Origin: Varroa destructor
Lineage: Eukaryota; Arthropoda; Arachnida; Mesostigmata; Varroidae
Assembly: GCF_002443255.2 (NCBI RefSeq)
Contig: NW_019211456.1
Coordinates: 17,407,557-17,471,556 of the forward strand
Direction: 5' to 3'
Length of the DNA: 64,000 nucleotides
Positions 1-13,478 of this stretch are shown here, piece by piece. Made by a program: the position numbers and the translations under genes. The notes under the pieces were generated by a model, which worked only from the letters and a program-made list of their open reading frames with translations, ran no database searches and was not told where the DNA came from. The stretch's first letter is position 1; every line of letters begins with the position of its first letter.

Positions 1-20
1 TCGCTTTTTTCGTGTTTCAG

Positions 21-600
21 CCAATACGATCTTGTAAAATGCTTTGAGTGTAATGTCTGGAAATGCGTTATTGTTGTGTTAGGTAGACAACGCGTTATTA
101 CATGCGGAAAGCAATCCGAGCTGCTCCCACACTCTTTTAATCGATCCTATATAATTATGTGCGTATCTATTAAATGATTAGGATAAACGGGATACGTGTA
201 CTAGGTGAACATTAGATTATAAAGCCATGATCATTGCCTGTTCAGCTTTCTACTAACAAATTTACTCACACTTGAGCGATCTTCTAACGAAAATTAGCAT
301 CGGTTATCCTTATTTTCAGGAAGTTGGCTTCAGAAAATATTGGCGCTACCAGATCATAGTTTTAGCAAAGAGAAGTGGCAGCATTTTAGTAGGTACCACG
401 TAAGTTATTATTGTCTAAATTTTGCTACACATAACATGCCAGCTCCTTGCCATTCAGAAAGTTAATATGTCAACGACTGTATAGCATTCGTTTTCTAGCG
501 TTCTTTTCACAGATCTTCTCAGCCAAATCCTTCGAGAAGCAACGTGTTTCGTCAGTTTCGTAATTATGCGGAAAAAGCTTTAAAGGCCCGACGTCCTTGA
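21..600 (+). CDS. Possible last exons of a split gene entering from the left
   Basis: Three segments look like exons: 21-82 (acceptor cgtgtttcag, donor TTAG|GTAGAC), 320-399 (acceptor ttattttcag, donor CAC|GTAAGT) and 513 onward (acceptor ttcttttcacag). The first is open in only one frame, encoding about 20 residues with CFECNVWKC, which recalls a zinc-binding knuckle. It joins the second in phase, and that frame continues into the third and stops at TAA, 561-563. A second frame through 320-399 also stays open across the 513 junction and stops at TGA, 598-600, so the true frame is uncertain. I do not recognise the protein. The splice sites are good, but the exons are short enough for open frames to arise by chance. 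Confidence 0.3.
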
Positions 601-2280
601 GTCACAAGATTTTGTCTGTTCGTGAAAAGGACCAAACTATCTACTCGGAACTTGTTCGCTTGCACCGCCTCGGTGGTGAGGCCTTTTGATTACAACGGAC
701 GAGGTCATATTTACACAACCAAGCGGACGAATCCTTAAGACCAATTCCACGATACAGCAACTTACCTTTCGGAGAAGTGAAACACCTGCAACAAGAAACG
801 GTTTCGTTCGCAACGATTCCTTTCGATTTCGTCGTATCCCAGCTGACGTGAGGACCATGCGCGCATGATTCAGGTAGTGCGAATGTTGTAATTTACGAAC
901 CTTATATTAGGTCCTGTAATAGAAACATAACTAAACGATCAGCAAGAATGAAGCAGTAATCGAAAGGTCAATGCTTCAACCAGTTGCTTACAGAGTTTAG
1001 TAATAGGACACTAGGGATTTATAAAACGTGAATTTCTATTTCGTCCTATAAGGCGAATTGGTTTTACGTAAATGCCTGTCCAGACGCGAAATAAAACGAC
1101 TGTACGTTCTATCCTAATTAATATTACAATAAACGACAAGTTGTTCAGCAAACGCTGTTTGTAAGTTTACGTGTTTTGTCGTCGTGTCTCTCGACGCGTG
1201 TACTTACGCGTGCTAAGGATAAACTTTTTAAGCTTCCTAGTGTCAAGAAATCGTATATCATTAACTGGCTACTACCTAATGGCATCTACAAGTATTTTAT
1301 AAGCTTGAAAATTAAGCGATGACACAGCAATTGATGTATTATTGTATTGCCCAAGAGATAGATAGAAACATGCAGCAAAGCAATGCACGACACAAGGAGT
1401 ACTTCCTTCGACAGTGTCCTTGGCCTTATTTCTGCACACATGGATACAAGTCAAATTACCGGAAATAACTATTACCGATTGTGTAAACTACCCTGGCTGG
1501 AGGTGTAATGTATATATTATTAAAATAGCTCATTCCAGCTTGTGAACAGTGAGCTGTGAACCGGATATCGGAGACGCTGATTTTACGGACCGCTGTTTTA
1601 TTTCCTGTCAGCATTGGAAACTTTGTATCCGGTTTATGTAGTAGTTGCGAAACGGTACGGAAATCCACCAGTGAATTATTTTCTTGGATGTGAACCTATT
1701 TTTAGCTTATAAACCTATGAAGATTTCTATAAAGGTAGCATTTGACCTGCTGGTAGCGACCTTAGTACTAGGTCACGAGTGACACGAACAAGAAGAAGCA
1801 ATGTGTCCAGACAGGCACTAATTCAAAGGGTTCAGCTCCATCCCGTTGTGCAGAGTGGTAAACAACATTTTATAACCGCACTCTGCAAAACGTTATATCA
1901 ATTATAGCAGCTCAGGTAATTATATTTTGAGATCGGCTTATAGAATTATTTTGAGCTTCGCCCGGTCTTAACCACCAACAGAGCTGACTGGTACCGGTAG
2001 CTGGCTTGCAAATAACCATGCAAAAGAGTGAGGTAGCAAAGAAAACTCTGCAACTTCTGGATCCTTCTAGGTGAAACCTTGCTTTGACTAAGCCTTCAGT
2101 GCCGGATGCAAACCATTTGAAAAGTAGAGTACTTGGCCACCACCGCGGACAATATGCCGTCATGCTTCACACGCGTTGTTTGTACGCTGACCGTGTACCA
2201 CACTGATCCATATGGCACAGGAGAAACCTAAGAACAGATCCTGTTCCGACCTGAAGACAAAAACAACTTCGTCCTGCTTG
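601..2280. other. No supported gene
   Basis: AT-rich DNA. On the minus strand an ATG at 858 opens 31 codons that run in frame into a consensus donor (AAG|GTAAGTT, exon end at 767), which could be a short first coding exon. Nothing else supports it. An AATAAA at about 1128 could serve a plus-strand transcript ending after position 600. Confidence 0.3.
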
Positions 2281-3330
2281 AAAACGTAGATGTCGTCTTG
2301 TTGACGGGTGCGTTTTCTCGTTCCGTTACGAATTGCCATGTCCTGGTTCTATTCCTGTGTCTGTCACTTTTCTGTTTATCCCTCTTGTCAGTAGCTCGAC
2401 CTCGCGGTCTGGTATCCCTCGTTCCTCAGGGAGTTTTCGTTGTGCTGTCAAGCCGGCTGTCTGTCTGGCGATTGCCAAGTTCAGTCGAAAAGAAAGATCC
2501 CTAGTTGCCACCGGCACTAGAGGCATGCTTACGATAGAAACACGCATGCTAGGTGGTATGACTGAGAGCCTTTGCGTCGATGCGTGTATACGTGTGCGTT
2601 TACCCGTCTTTCTGCCTGTGTGAATGTGAGTGCACAGCGGCGGTTCTAGGGAATTGAGGGATTGCCCTATAGGAAGCAGGATGCCTATAGAAAAAAACGA
2701 CCGTTTGGCTTGCTAGTGCTGCGTCTGGCCACAGCACTGCGTGAACGCCGAGTTGGTCCCCTTGCCAGTGGCAGCAGGCAGGCTTCTGAGCCGACAGGCT
2801 CCAACAGATTCCGCAACGACGGAGTTTTTCTATATTATTCTCTTGCTTTTTCGTTGCTTTTCGCCGTAAGCTCTAGTTTCGGCGCAGGAAAACTGGCGGG
2901 TGCGCTTTCAGCGTCTCTCTCTACACTTCCCCTTGCCGCTCTGTTTCTCCGTGCCGCAAATCCACAGGATTCTTACTCGAGTGCACTTCTCGCTGGATAT
3001 GCATGCTAACATACGCTTGCATGATCTAACATAGTCACAAGCTTGCCATACTCAGCCGGCCCTCTCGAACTCACACAGATACACACCCCGCTAACTGCAC
3101 TTGCCGACATCCGCACGCCGTCTTGCATATTCTACCACTATCATACGGTCCCACTCTCGAGCAAGAAAGACGCAGGAATAGAAAGCCGAACTGATGTAGG
3201 AAGCAGGCTGCAACGAGCCGCGGTGGTCGTAGCAACGTGGCGGCGTTGCTCTGCATTGAAGACGTACGTACTACGAAAACGAGAAATAGGAACTTCGAAA
3301 GGTAGAGAAGGCAATAGCACAGGCTATTTT
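2281..3330. other. G+C-richer, CT-rich stretch
   Basis: Base composition changes here to pyrimidine-rich on the plus strand and richer in G+C than the flanks. Open frames occur on both strands (for example 2662-3009), but none resembles a known protein and none has a clear splice context. It could be a promoter or 5' UTR, or simply a compositional patch. Confidence 0.3.
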
Positions 3331-6309
3331 TACTGAATGTTCAATTTCATAGCAACAGTGATAGCAACCGACACTAAAGGATGCGGACTCGATTCGCTCT
3401 CCAGAGGAAAAGCCCGCTGAAGTGAGCCGGTGCCTGGCTTGTGAAGCCTGGAGATCGAATGGAGGTTATTGACGTCGCGGTTTGTTCCTCTGTGGGTCTG
3501 AGCCACCCCCCAATGCCGAGCCAAATTCGTCTTTGTAAAAATAGTATTCTATACCTGGGTAGCAACTTGAATAAATAATCGAAACTGTCCCCAACGCGGT
3601 CCAAAGCAACAAGTACTAGAATAGAGAAATTTTTCTGCACATGCACATAAGGCATCAAGGAAATTGCACCACAGCCTGCGTTTGTACCCTGTATCTGCGG
3701 TGAGTTTCTACGCCCCCGCGTCTATATGGTGGGCACATACATTTAAGTTGATTTCGGAAGGTTAAGAGAAGCCTCTGTGTAAGCTACTTATATAAAGAAA
3801 CCTGCGGCTATATTCCATTGAAAATCATACGAATTTTGTTAAAGTTTAATTACAATGGCTAAAGCAGTGTCTAGTGTGTCTCCGTAGGAATTCATATTAT
3901 GGCTTTCTGGATATTGTATGAATAAATTGTTGAGACCCATACAAGTTTATGCCATTACTTGACCCAAGCGCGACGCTATCCGTTGCTGTCTAGCGTTCAT
4001 TAGTAGCAGGGTTATCACGTTCAATTTTACCCACGCGCGTACGGATTTAACTAACCTCATCGGCGAACTCCATCAATGTTCATTCCAAATCACACCAATT
4101 TTGTGTACTCGACCTTTCTGTGGTATTTGCGCCTAGATAGATTATCATCTTGGCAACCCTATCCTTAAACAGACTCAATGTTCTTTATTGAACTTGCAAC
4201 CTTCGTCTCGTTCCGAAGCTACAAAAGGGTTGCATTTTTATTCTATTCACGTCAAACCTTTATATTTAACATTGGAGGATCCTACGTAATTCTGCGAGAT
4301 TCCAATAAGCAGAGTGAACTAACGTAAAATGCCAATTCGGATAATGAATAGAGAAATAAAAACCTTATTTTGGAACATGCATAGGTTTGGTTCGAGTTAA
4401 AAGCATGTATTCAGCGTAAAATCATTTGTTCCGGCGTCTTCATCATCCATCTTAATTAGAAACCAGTTTAAGGAAACCTGAACCCGTACTTGTTGGTCTA
4501 TCGAGAGCTTGTTTGCCCTATTGCTGGAAAAGTTATCGAACGCCTGTTAGTTTGAAGATTTTAGGGTACAGCAAGGATTTGGGTATTACTGCTGTTTAGA
4601 AATAACGGTAAGCCTGTCGAAGCATTGCAAATCCTGTATCAAGTCTTCAGGCCATAAAAAATCTCACAGTTAGCACGTCTTGACTAAATACATTCTTGTG
4701 TTTCGCCTAAAGCGAAGAACAGCTTGGGAGATTTTTTTATTTTGTCATGTCAGCAGTTACCTTAGTAAATTTTTGGATGACGTGCTTTGAGACATCGATG
4801 TCATCGTCGAGGAACTGCTCCGAGGCTCAAAAGCCTTCAGTCAATCGGAGTCTCACTTGTCAATTTTGAAATACCGCATTGAATTCAAAACGGGCGGACA
4901 TAGCGTAATCTACAGAAATCGACGCTGTTCAACCTTGCAAAGCTGATCTGTCCCACGTGATAGTGGCTTTGGCTGTCTACTGATAAAACGCTTCATATAT
5001 AATTACACCACATATATGAAAAGAAAATTATTTATAATGAAAAAACATTATACTATGATATATGGCCCGGTCTGTTTTTTCGAATTCGAGGGTTGACGAT
5101 TAATAAACTGGGCCAGTCATAATTGTTCGAAAGTAAATAGGTAGGCTTTATTTTGCCTTATCGTGAGGTGTAATGATAAACATATAGCCTGCAAGCCATA
5201 TAAAGCCCTGCTTTGTTCACGATAACATATAGGTCAACTTAAATGATGCCGACGAAACCCTAGAAAGGTTTCTGCTTGCTATATAATTGATCAGATTATA
5301 TACGATGTATAAAAAAGCATCCTTCCATATTTATCGCTCTACTTAGGCCAAGTAAGTTGATCAGGTCTACCCTCTAGCTTTTGACAAAATCTATATAGAA
5401 ACATTACTCCATCAAATGCGACATGTTAATACTTACTTTGTATTAATAAATTAAGAACCAACCATTAAACTATATTAGCCTTTGAACGAACAGAGCGGAG
5501 TACAATTATTCTAACCATTTAGCTTTGTTCTAATTTTTCGCCATAGTTTGCAGTAATACTTGAATCAGTTCTGGGTTACGACTCTGGCATACAAGGCCCC
5601 AGGGTTTAGGGGGGGGGGGGGGTGAAGGCCCCACAGAATCAGGCAAATACCTTCAAGTGCGGCCTGCATCATCCGTTAGTCCTTAAAGTCCTCGAAAAAA
5701 ATATGTGTGTATTCTCGTCATACCCCACATAAGAAAATATGGTAAACCAAGGCTTATCTAAATTCTTTATTAGAATTAAATTTTAATATCTCGCAACAAA
5801 GCTTTAATGTTTAGACATAAGGAAGAATTACGCTGCTTAGGATCTTTATATGGCAGAAACGTAGTAAGTACGCTATGCTAACTTAGATAACTATGCTATG
5901 CTAACTAGTATGAACTTAAATTAAGCGCAGATTTGTTCTTGTCTGGTCATGTCCAATCGAAGCGCGACAAGTGAAAATTGTTCTGGCCTCCCAAAAGGCC
6001 GCTAGTTACAATTACGTCACGTGATAAGGCTCAAACTACTTAAAAAGTTGTGTACAGGACCCAGCTTTTTAGGTCAGTTTCCAACGTCTTATTCACAGAA
6101 GCAGCGTTAATGTAACAAACACTCCATCGTAGCAAGAGGTTTTGCTTTTGTACTGGAGTTGGTAGGGAATTGCCTGACGTGTACAGTTAGCCCAGTCACG
6201 TAGCAACAACAACTCGTCACTTATAGTTTACAATCGCCTGCCCGATACTGACGACGTAAAAGCCCTAAGAAACAGAAATTATAGTCGTACTAAAATATGA
6301 GCATACGAA
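3331..6309. other. AT-rich intergenic or intronic DNA
   Basis: No frame of note on either strand. It contains a 14-base G run at 5609-5622 and a 12-base near-duplicate (gctatgctaact, at about 5872 and 5893). Nothing else is evident. Confidence 0.5.
5609..5622 (+). repeat. Homopolymer G run (14)
   Basis: Fourteen consecutive G residues preceded by AGGGTTTA. This is the only long G homopolymer in the window. Its length may be inexact because such runs are prone to sequencing error. Confidence 0.95.
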
Positions 6310-6318
6310 CTAAGCAAG

Positions 6319-6457
6319 TTGCAGGACCCGCAGTTTAGAGTGTCGGCGCCACGAGGCAATCATTCAGGGAGAAAACGTGACTTATCAGCGGGGCCAAGGT
6401 TAAAGGGACGCTACCTTGAAAGCAAAGTTCATCTTACCTCGCAAGCGAAAGTGTCAG
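6319..6457 (+). CDS. Candidate exon with consensus donor
   Basis: A patch with more balanced base composition than its AT-rich surroundings ends in a perfect donor, CAG|GTAAGTA, at 6457/6458. One frame is open across the whole patch (about 46 codons, basic, beginning LQDPQFRVSAPRG). The upstream AG choices (for example 6317-6318 within gttgcag) lack a pyrimidine tract, so it could instead be a first, non-coding exon. The protein is not recognised. Confidence 0.25.
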
Positions 6458-6529
6458 GTAAGTACTCGTCCATACCCGGAATTGCGGCTATTTTTAAACG
6501 TCGCGCGTGGATATTACGGCGATATTAGG

Positions 6530-9500
6530 CAACTATAGCCCGTCGCGGTGATTTACGACTAGATGTGCACGTTCCGCTGATTTCTGGTGGATTCAAAGGT
6601 TTGTAAGTAGTCCTAAAAACCACCTATTATGCAATTGCTAGCACCTTGATGCCTTTATAGTATACTATATACACAAATAGTATGTGGGTAACACGCGATG
6701 TATCAGGTCTTTCAGATGTGCTTTGTCAAGAAGAAAACGCAGTAACATTCAGATAATTTTCAAATAGGTAGCACATTCGCGCGGATAAATCACTGAAAAT
6801 TATAAGTTAATTACAGATTATACATCTTGCTGGAATCGGCAGACAATCGTTTTGGTTGTTGTAAATTGCACAATTTTTACTTAAAATTTTCAGGTCTACC
6901 AAATTCTACCAAACGAACTGATCATATTAACATTTAAATGTATCCTATAAGAAGTGTATAGCGGCTAGCCAAATATATATACCTTATATCGAAAAATGAA
7001 GTAACTTTTAAGCTAAGTAGTTGAGTTTTACCTGGTCTGTGTTGTCGGCACCAAGCTATAAAATTTAGTTGTCAACAACTTACTTTGAATGTACTTTCTT
7101 TTTACGTTTATCCCAGAAAGTAAAGTTTGCGGAAGCATATTTCCTATCGATGACTAAAAACCAGTGGGGTTAGAAAAGCGTTAGAAACTAGACGTACGTA
7201 AGTATGAACGTGTGTTTTTACATCAGTAGCCAGTATAAATATCCCACTGCGACACAGACTCATGTGAAGGCCAGAAACGAAGCATTTATCATGTATTCTG
7301 CGTGTTGAGGAAACACGAAAGCAAATACTTACTATATAAACGTATAGATGTGGTCGCTTATTATCATTTGAATAATAACAGTTGTCGTATCATCCTTTTG
7401 AAGTTATACGAATGGCATTGTGAACTATTCCGTAATATTAAAACGCGTCTATTGTCAATGCTTCCTCCTGTCAAAGCGGCCTAAAGGTCTCCCAATCATA
7501 TGCACACAAGAAGCTCACCAAAGTAACTAACTGTATCATGCTATAGTCTATTGATAAGGAGTGGAAAGATTGTTTCGGAGTTGGAGCTCTGTTCTGTAAT
7601 AATTCTGTATTGATGAGGTTGCATTGGCACCAAATTGAGTCTACGTGCTTTGGCGTAATAACAATTAATCATGTTTCTCCTTTCTCAATGTTTTCACGGC
7701 CGCTCCTTTAGCGGCAATATATATCACGATCGTAATACTCTAATTGTTTGTCTATAATTATCAAGGTGCAGCCCATAACGATGGGATGAACTTCCGATTC
7801 AGTATCTGAAGGAAAAGCATTCGATCGTCTCAGATCGATTTAGGTGCCACAACGTTTGTTAAGCTGCAGCCGTTAATCGCTAGCTGCGTTGGGTAGAGTG
7901 TACCATTTTCTGCTGCCTGAAGTAGCGGCGGTTATGAGTTATGCACATACTGACACAGATCTTCTAATTACTACTATCTAATTTGGTGTATTTCAAGTTA
8001 AACTTTTCACAATGCATGATCTGGCCTTTTGTTCGGTTTGGGTTACAAAGTTGGCAGAAAACTTTTTCGTAGTTTATGTTCAATAAATTCTCTTCCCTTC
8101 ATCTTCATAACTGCGAGCACGTCACTTATCGAATAATAATAAGTAACTTACAGCTGTTCTGTTAACCTTCTATAACGCTTAGCAATGGAATATTTTCATC
8201 ATTCTACTGATGATTTCGACGTTTAATCGTTTCGGAAACTTAGCATACTTCAAAAAACTACCATACGATCATCATCCGCTAAAACTAACCTTGAAGTTTG
8301 TTGTAGAAATCTTACGTTTCATTTGCTATTCTCGATTAAGAGAAGGTATTCGATTGACGGAAGTAGTTAAACGTTTTGCGTACACATGATAGCCAATGCT
8401 GCCAAAGAGATTTATGGCCCAAAAACCTGTCTATTGCAGAAGCCTTCAGATCTATCTCTATGCTCGTGAAGTGTTGGTGCTTCCCGTTTCATGGGCTCTA
8501 AGGTGCTGATGATGTTGTTTCTGCTGATGGTCATACCGATGCTTCAACTAATATGGGGCGCTCCTCGCCCGTGGTTACTTGATCGAGTTTTTGCCTCAAG
8601 CACGTGCAGACGAAGGCCTGATGGCGTCTTCGGAGACTTCCATGTGCAACTGACAGCAACGGCAGCATAGACAGCAGCAGGCGTCGCCTTTGTAGTAAAT
8701 CTTTAACTGCCCTACGCGTTGTCTATCGGTAGGGGCGAAGTTACCAAAGGAAACGAAAATACCTCCACAACACCACTAAGAGTATTTAAATGACAAGGGG
8801 AGGAACTTTTAAGCTCAGATTGTTATACTTTTTGTCTCTAAACGTAGAATGTAGCTGTTTGACTATTTAAATGGAATGGGACCATGTACCTTGTTCAAAT
8901 TGTTAATAGGACGTAGGGTTCTTATCAAAAGTCCTAAATGGATTCTACAAATCAAATTTTTCTGTTTAAATTTTCGGAAGTTTAGCTATACCTTTGAATA
9001 CTGATTTTGCTTGATGCCTTCATTAATCATCCGCAGTCTTTTTTTTTGATCGGTTGAACTTACGTACTTAGGCCTACGCTGATGGCGACTATCACGGCTT
9101 GAGCAAATTTCGATAGCGTTTCCGAGCGTAATTTTGACAGTAAGTTCATGTTTTTTGCAAAAAGATTTTACATACTACGTATATTTGGCCCAACAGGGCG
9201 TGAGTTTCCCTGCAAAACAGGAATCTGTCGAGAATGGCAAATGGAGTGGCCTTGCATGATTTGTATTGATCTCATCATGAGTAGTCTGCAAATTGCGTAA
9301 AATTAGTTTTGGTTTGATCAAGTGGTCTTTGCTGGTGATTCTACCGTAGATGAGTTTTTGTTGTTAAATGAATGGTGATAAATGGCACGGTCCTGCAAGC
9401 ATCCATAAGCACTTATCGTTGACAATTTTCTTTGAGAAATTTTCGAATTAACAAGATAATGCAATATAGGAAGCTTTTTATACAGGCCCAAACGATTTCT

Positions 9501-9600
9501 GTTGGTCTTATTTGAAATCTAAAAATCTTACTTCCTAAGACAATATTTTAAGAACACACTGCATTGTCACTACTATGTGTTTTATATTTCGCGGTTAAAA
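6530..9600. other. No supported gene
   Basis: AT-rich DNA with scattered short frames. A plausible acceptor (cttaaaattttcag) ends at 6893, but only 18 codons stay open after it. I see no repeat or RNA gene. Confidence 0.45.
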
Positions 9601-10750
9601 AGTATGGCGAGATTCTAGGATGGTCTTCTTGTCTCCCACCCTTCACTTAACGTACCAGCTCCTAGCCCAACTCCTCTTGTCCCTCTGCCTGAACCACTGA
9701 CTTTAGTTAATTTTTTAAGCATGCAGCCCGTAATAGGCTAAATGTTTTAAAATGTACAGGCATCTGCTTAATTTCGGATGACATTGCCACCATCCCCTCG
9801 GTTCCCCCCTTAGCTTTTTCGGACGTTATTGCTGCTGATATTATTTTCAGTTCCCATCCATCTTGTCCTGCTCATTCCGTTTAACCCCTTTTTCTCTTTT
9901 GCTTTCGTCTGTTCAGCTTGACATCACGACTAATCCCGCTTTCCCGCTTTATGGGATTTACAAGACTCATATCATGGCTGTTCTCTTTATTTTGACGTCA
10001 ATGCTGCTAAGGGCTCTTTGCCTCTCCGTGCCGCTGCTTTTGTCCCTTGCCTTTCTTGTGTCTCCGACGATAATTTGCATTTGCAGTATTTCTCTCAAAG
10101 ATCGCTACTGGTTTCTATTCGCATGCTAGAATAGTTAGTCGCTCCATTTGCGACCCATGGCCGCGTCCGATAACCCTGTTGGTGTCCCATCTGCAGTCAA
10201 ACGCCTCCACTGGCCAGCCAACCAAACACAGAGCTGATGAAGAGCCCTCGCACAATCGTCTAATAGTGCAACCCCCGTGACGGCGGTGCATTGTCCCATC
10301 CTTTGAGCTATCCGCTCGCTAGCCGGGTGGAAGCTTTCCCTTCATGAAAACGACCCTTAACTCAACGTCGTCGTCTTCGTCGTTCTGTCTGTCTGCCTAT
10401 CTTCACTCATTGAGTGAGTGCGTAATGTTCGTTGCGTGTGTGTGTGTGTGTGTGTCCTGGCGTTCTCGTTGACGCTCCTAGCAGCTGCTAGACTGATCCG
10501 AGCCACGCTGCCTGTCCTATAGCGTCCACCGTTCACTACGCTCCAACCACCAGATATTAAGGTGGATCCGGATGATCCTAAACTGGTCAGCCAACTACAG
10601 TCCTTTTTGGCCACTGTCGTCGGACGGCGGCGCGTTAGAGGTCCATCGTCGGGTGACATCTCTACCCCACTGACGGACACTCCCTAACTGAAGCCACTCG
10701 ACTGAATAATTCCTGCTTCCTCTACCGTCAACCGACCCTCTCCAGGTCTA
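9601..10750. other. Pyrimidine-rich region with GT microsatellite
   Basis: From about 9620 to 10130 the plus strand is strongly enriched in C and T, and a (GT)10 run lies at 10436-10455. The hydrophobic frame at 9863-10129 follows from the T/C bias, not from evidence of a protein. CT-rich tracts are common in arthropod promoters and introns; no role can be assigned here. Confidence 0.5.
10436..10455 (+). repeat. (GT)10 microsatellite
   Basis: Twenty bases of uninterrupted GT. Confidence 0.95.
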
Positions 10751-11829
10751 CTAGGGTGAAATTGTCCTTTTACGTTTGCTTCCTCACAATGTGCCAGACG
10801 AAAAGAAGGAATCGTATATCTAGCAACAATCGTCAACGCTTACTTTTCATAAAAAGTTCAACGTTTGGAGTGATTCAACCCAACACGCTTTATCCTTCAT
10901 ATATTCAAAACAAAGTTAATTATGAAGAAAGCCGAACACAGCAATTAGATCGCGTATGACGTATCAGTATTGCTGAGCGGAATTTCGATTTACAGAGAGA
11001 ATAAAATATAAATTAAAATACCATCAATAAGTTAGACCGATGTATTTATATCAAAGGGTATATAACAAGTACAAAAAATCCATCCTTAAGGAGAAAATTT
11101 AGCTGCTAACGGATTGCCCTACCTCATCTAAAAGCAACTTAATATAACTGTGTTCTTAAGTGCTTTGTTCTTTCATATCGATACATTCAACACAAATGGG
11201 AAATATCAATTTACCGTGACGAACGTATAGCCGAAGAAAGGCGATTATGAATAAATAAAAGTAAGTTCATCAGCACCTTTATGAACTAACTTCTTTGAGT
11301 AACTTAAATACATAAATTTGCTCGGTAAAATAGTCCACATCAATACTAACCGTGGGTAGGTAAAAAGATGCTAAATAATTAGCACAAGTTTCTGTCTGTT
11401 ATGTTCTCATCGGTTGTTTTTAGCACAGGGCCTTTAATCATATAGTATTCAATGGCGCCCGTTTGTCAGTGATATTTCTCTTGGTGTTGGGGTAAACTCG
11501 TGCTCAATCGTAACTTTCAGAGTATACAGTGTTTTCGGTTTTCTGACGTGAACTTGATACTTACAGTATTCTAACAAAGGAAGTTGATTGGCGTCATGTC
11601 TAAGGCACCGGTACGGCATTATTTTGGACCTCTTCGTCCAACCCATATGCTTGAAAGGTTCTGATCAAGATATGCTGCTACCTCAAAATGATAGTATGCA
11701 GGTGTTCCTTCATGTAGAATATAAATTTTTTATTTGAGCCGAACCCTCTCGAATGTGTGCTTCTTCGACCGATTCTCCGAGTAGAGTTAAGTAATTGGCA
11801 CCAGTATATACACTATTTTGGGACACCCC

Positions 11830-11845
11830 ATATATATATATATAT
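11830..11845 (+). repeat. (AT)8 tract
   Basis: A short alternating AT run upstream of the pyrimidine-rich stretch at 11.95-12.07 kb. It could be mistaken for a TATA element, but repeats of this kind recur elsewhere. Confidence 0.9.
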
Positions 11846-11929
11846 GTCCTACATCATGGCGCAGAGACAGTCGTGCGTGAAGGCAATCGTACTAGGGGGT
11901 TGAAGCAGCAATGTATAGATTTATCGATC

Positions 11930-12232
11930 CATTTCTGTCGCTCCGAATCAAAAGTGCACCTTCTTCCTCCTTCTCCTGCTGCTTGCCTCCTCCAGCTCCC
12001 CGCTTTTTCCATTGAACTTTCCCGTTTTTCCGTTTCCTCCTTCTTGTTGCTCTTTCGGTGCAGCAGCTGCTGTTCTAGTTACGAAAGCCATATTTTTCGA
12101 ATCTTTTCGTTATCTCTGTGCGCCTTTGGAGCACTATTGGAAAAGGAGGAACGGGTCGAACGAAAACAAAAGATTATTCTTGTAGAAGCTTCTATCTTAC
12201 AGCGCTGAAAGTGGACAACGATGATTAGAAGA
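11930..12232 (+). other. Possible first exon: CT-rich leader, ATG, donor
   Basis: A pyrimidine-rich leader-like stretch is followed by an ATG at 12220-12222, four codons (ATG ATT AGA AGA plus one base) and a good donor (GAAGAG|GTGAGCG) at 12232/12233. This is the usual shape of a 5' UTR exon carrying only the first codons. A long frame in another phase (11795-12208) ends just before it. There is no independent support for transcription. Confidence 0.2.
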
Positions 12233-13015
12233 GGTGAGCGTACTCGTACCTACCAGGTCATGATAGCCCATGAGCAACAGTCGATTCAAGTTACTAGCTT
12301 ATATGAAGTCAGAAATGCAGCTTTGAGAAGACATGAACACAAAAATGTAACAGTTTAATATTATAATAGCTCGAAAAGTAGTCATCATTTCGAAATAGTA
12401 CGTAGATGACAGTGTTAACGTGCTTCTTGTCCTGCTCTTTCACAACGAGTGCATCTATTTAAATAAACATAAAGAAATATATATTAGTAAAGCTTTCTAG
12501 ATATTTACAAACATATATATTGTCCTGTATGTACATATATGCTTCCTTGTGCACTCAATCCGATTCAAACGCCCGCGGATCCCGCTTATTACTCGAAATC
12601 TTGGATTAACTACCAAAATTCTTTTCTTTACCACTGAGTGAACGAGATATTGTAAACGGAAAGCGATAAACAGCGACCATACTTATCGTAGTCAACAAAA
12701 AAGTATTTCCCTTTGTTGTACAGTATAGTTCAGCTCAATGAAGGAGGATGGCAATTTGCTTTTTAGAAAAGGGCGCAACACAGGTAGCGCCCTCTATGGT
12801 AAAAGTATGAAAACAGCGCAAAGAACAGTAAAGCATAGACGGCTGAACATTACGTCTGAAAGCAGCACACAATGAAGGCGTAGTTTTTTTTTTTCTTAAA
12901 AACTGAAACGCCAAACCTATAATTATTTAGTTGTATTTAGTAGTAAACCTACAATTATTAGTTGACAATGTAAGAGACTTGTCTGACACCTACTCTTATT
13001 AATGAACTTGCTACA

Positions 13016-13036
13016 ATATATATATATATATATATA
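13016..13036 (+). repeat. (AT)n tract
   Basis: About 21 bases of alternating A and T. Confidence 0.9.
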
Positions 13037-13478
13037 GTAACCAGCACGAAAGGCCTGGAGCGGATGAGTAACAGCTAAAATTAAGAAAACAATTTTTTAA
13101 TTTTATTATGAATCTTAGTTCTCAAGGTTACTGTGAGTATATATGGAGAAGTGAGAATGTAATAAATAAAAGACGAATATGGGAAAATATCTGTATTTGT
13201 ACTATAGTAGGTAACTATTGAACCAGAAGTAGACCAATATAGTCGCCTGTAATACGTAGAATTTGAACCGTTAATATGCTGACACATATTGTGTTTCTCG
13301 GGTGGGAGTTAAAATTTGCTTCCGTAGTAGTAGTGTCAAGCTTCCGTAAACCTTAGTACAACTGAATCGGAGTAGTTTTTTTAAAGGTTCGAGTACTTAT
13401 CTCGTACTATTATGATGGCAACATGCACGGGCCCGCTTTTGTGTTCAATGGTATTTATTCAATCAGATTAAGAACTAA

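Noticed and set aside
9863..10129. Hydrophobic 88-codon frame that looks like membrane helices
   Set aside because: Leucine, serine and phenylalanine richness follows from the CT-biased tract.
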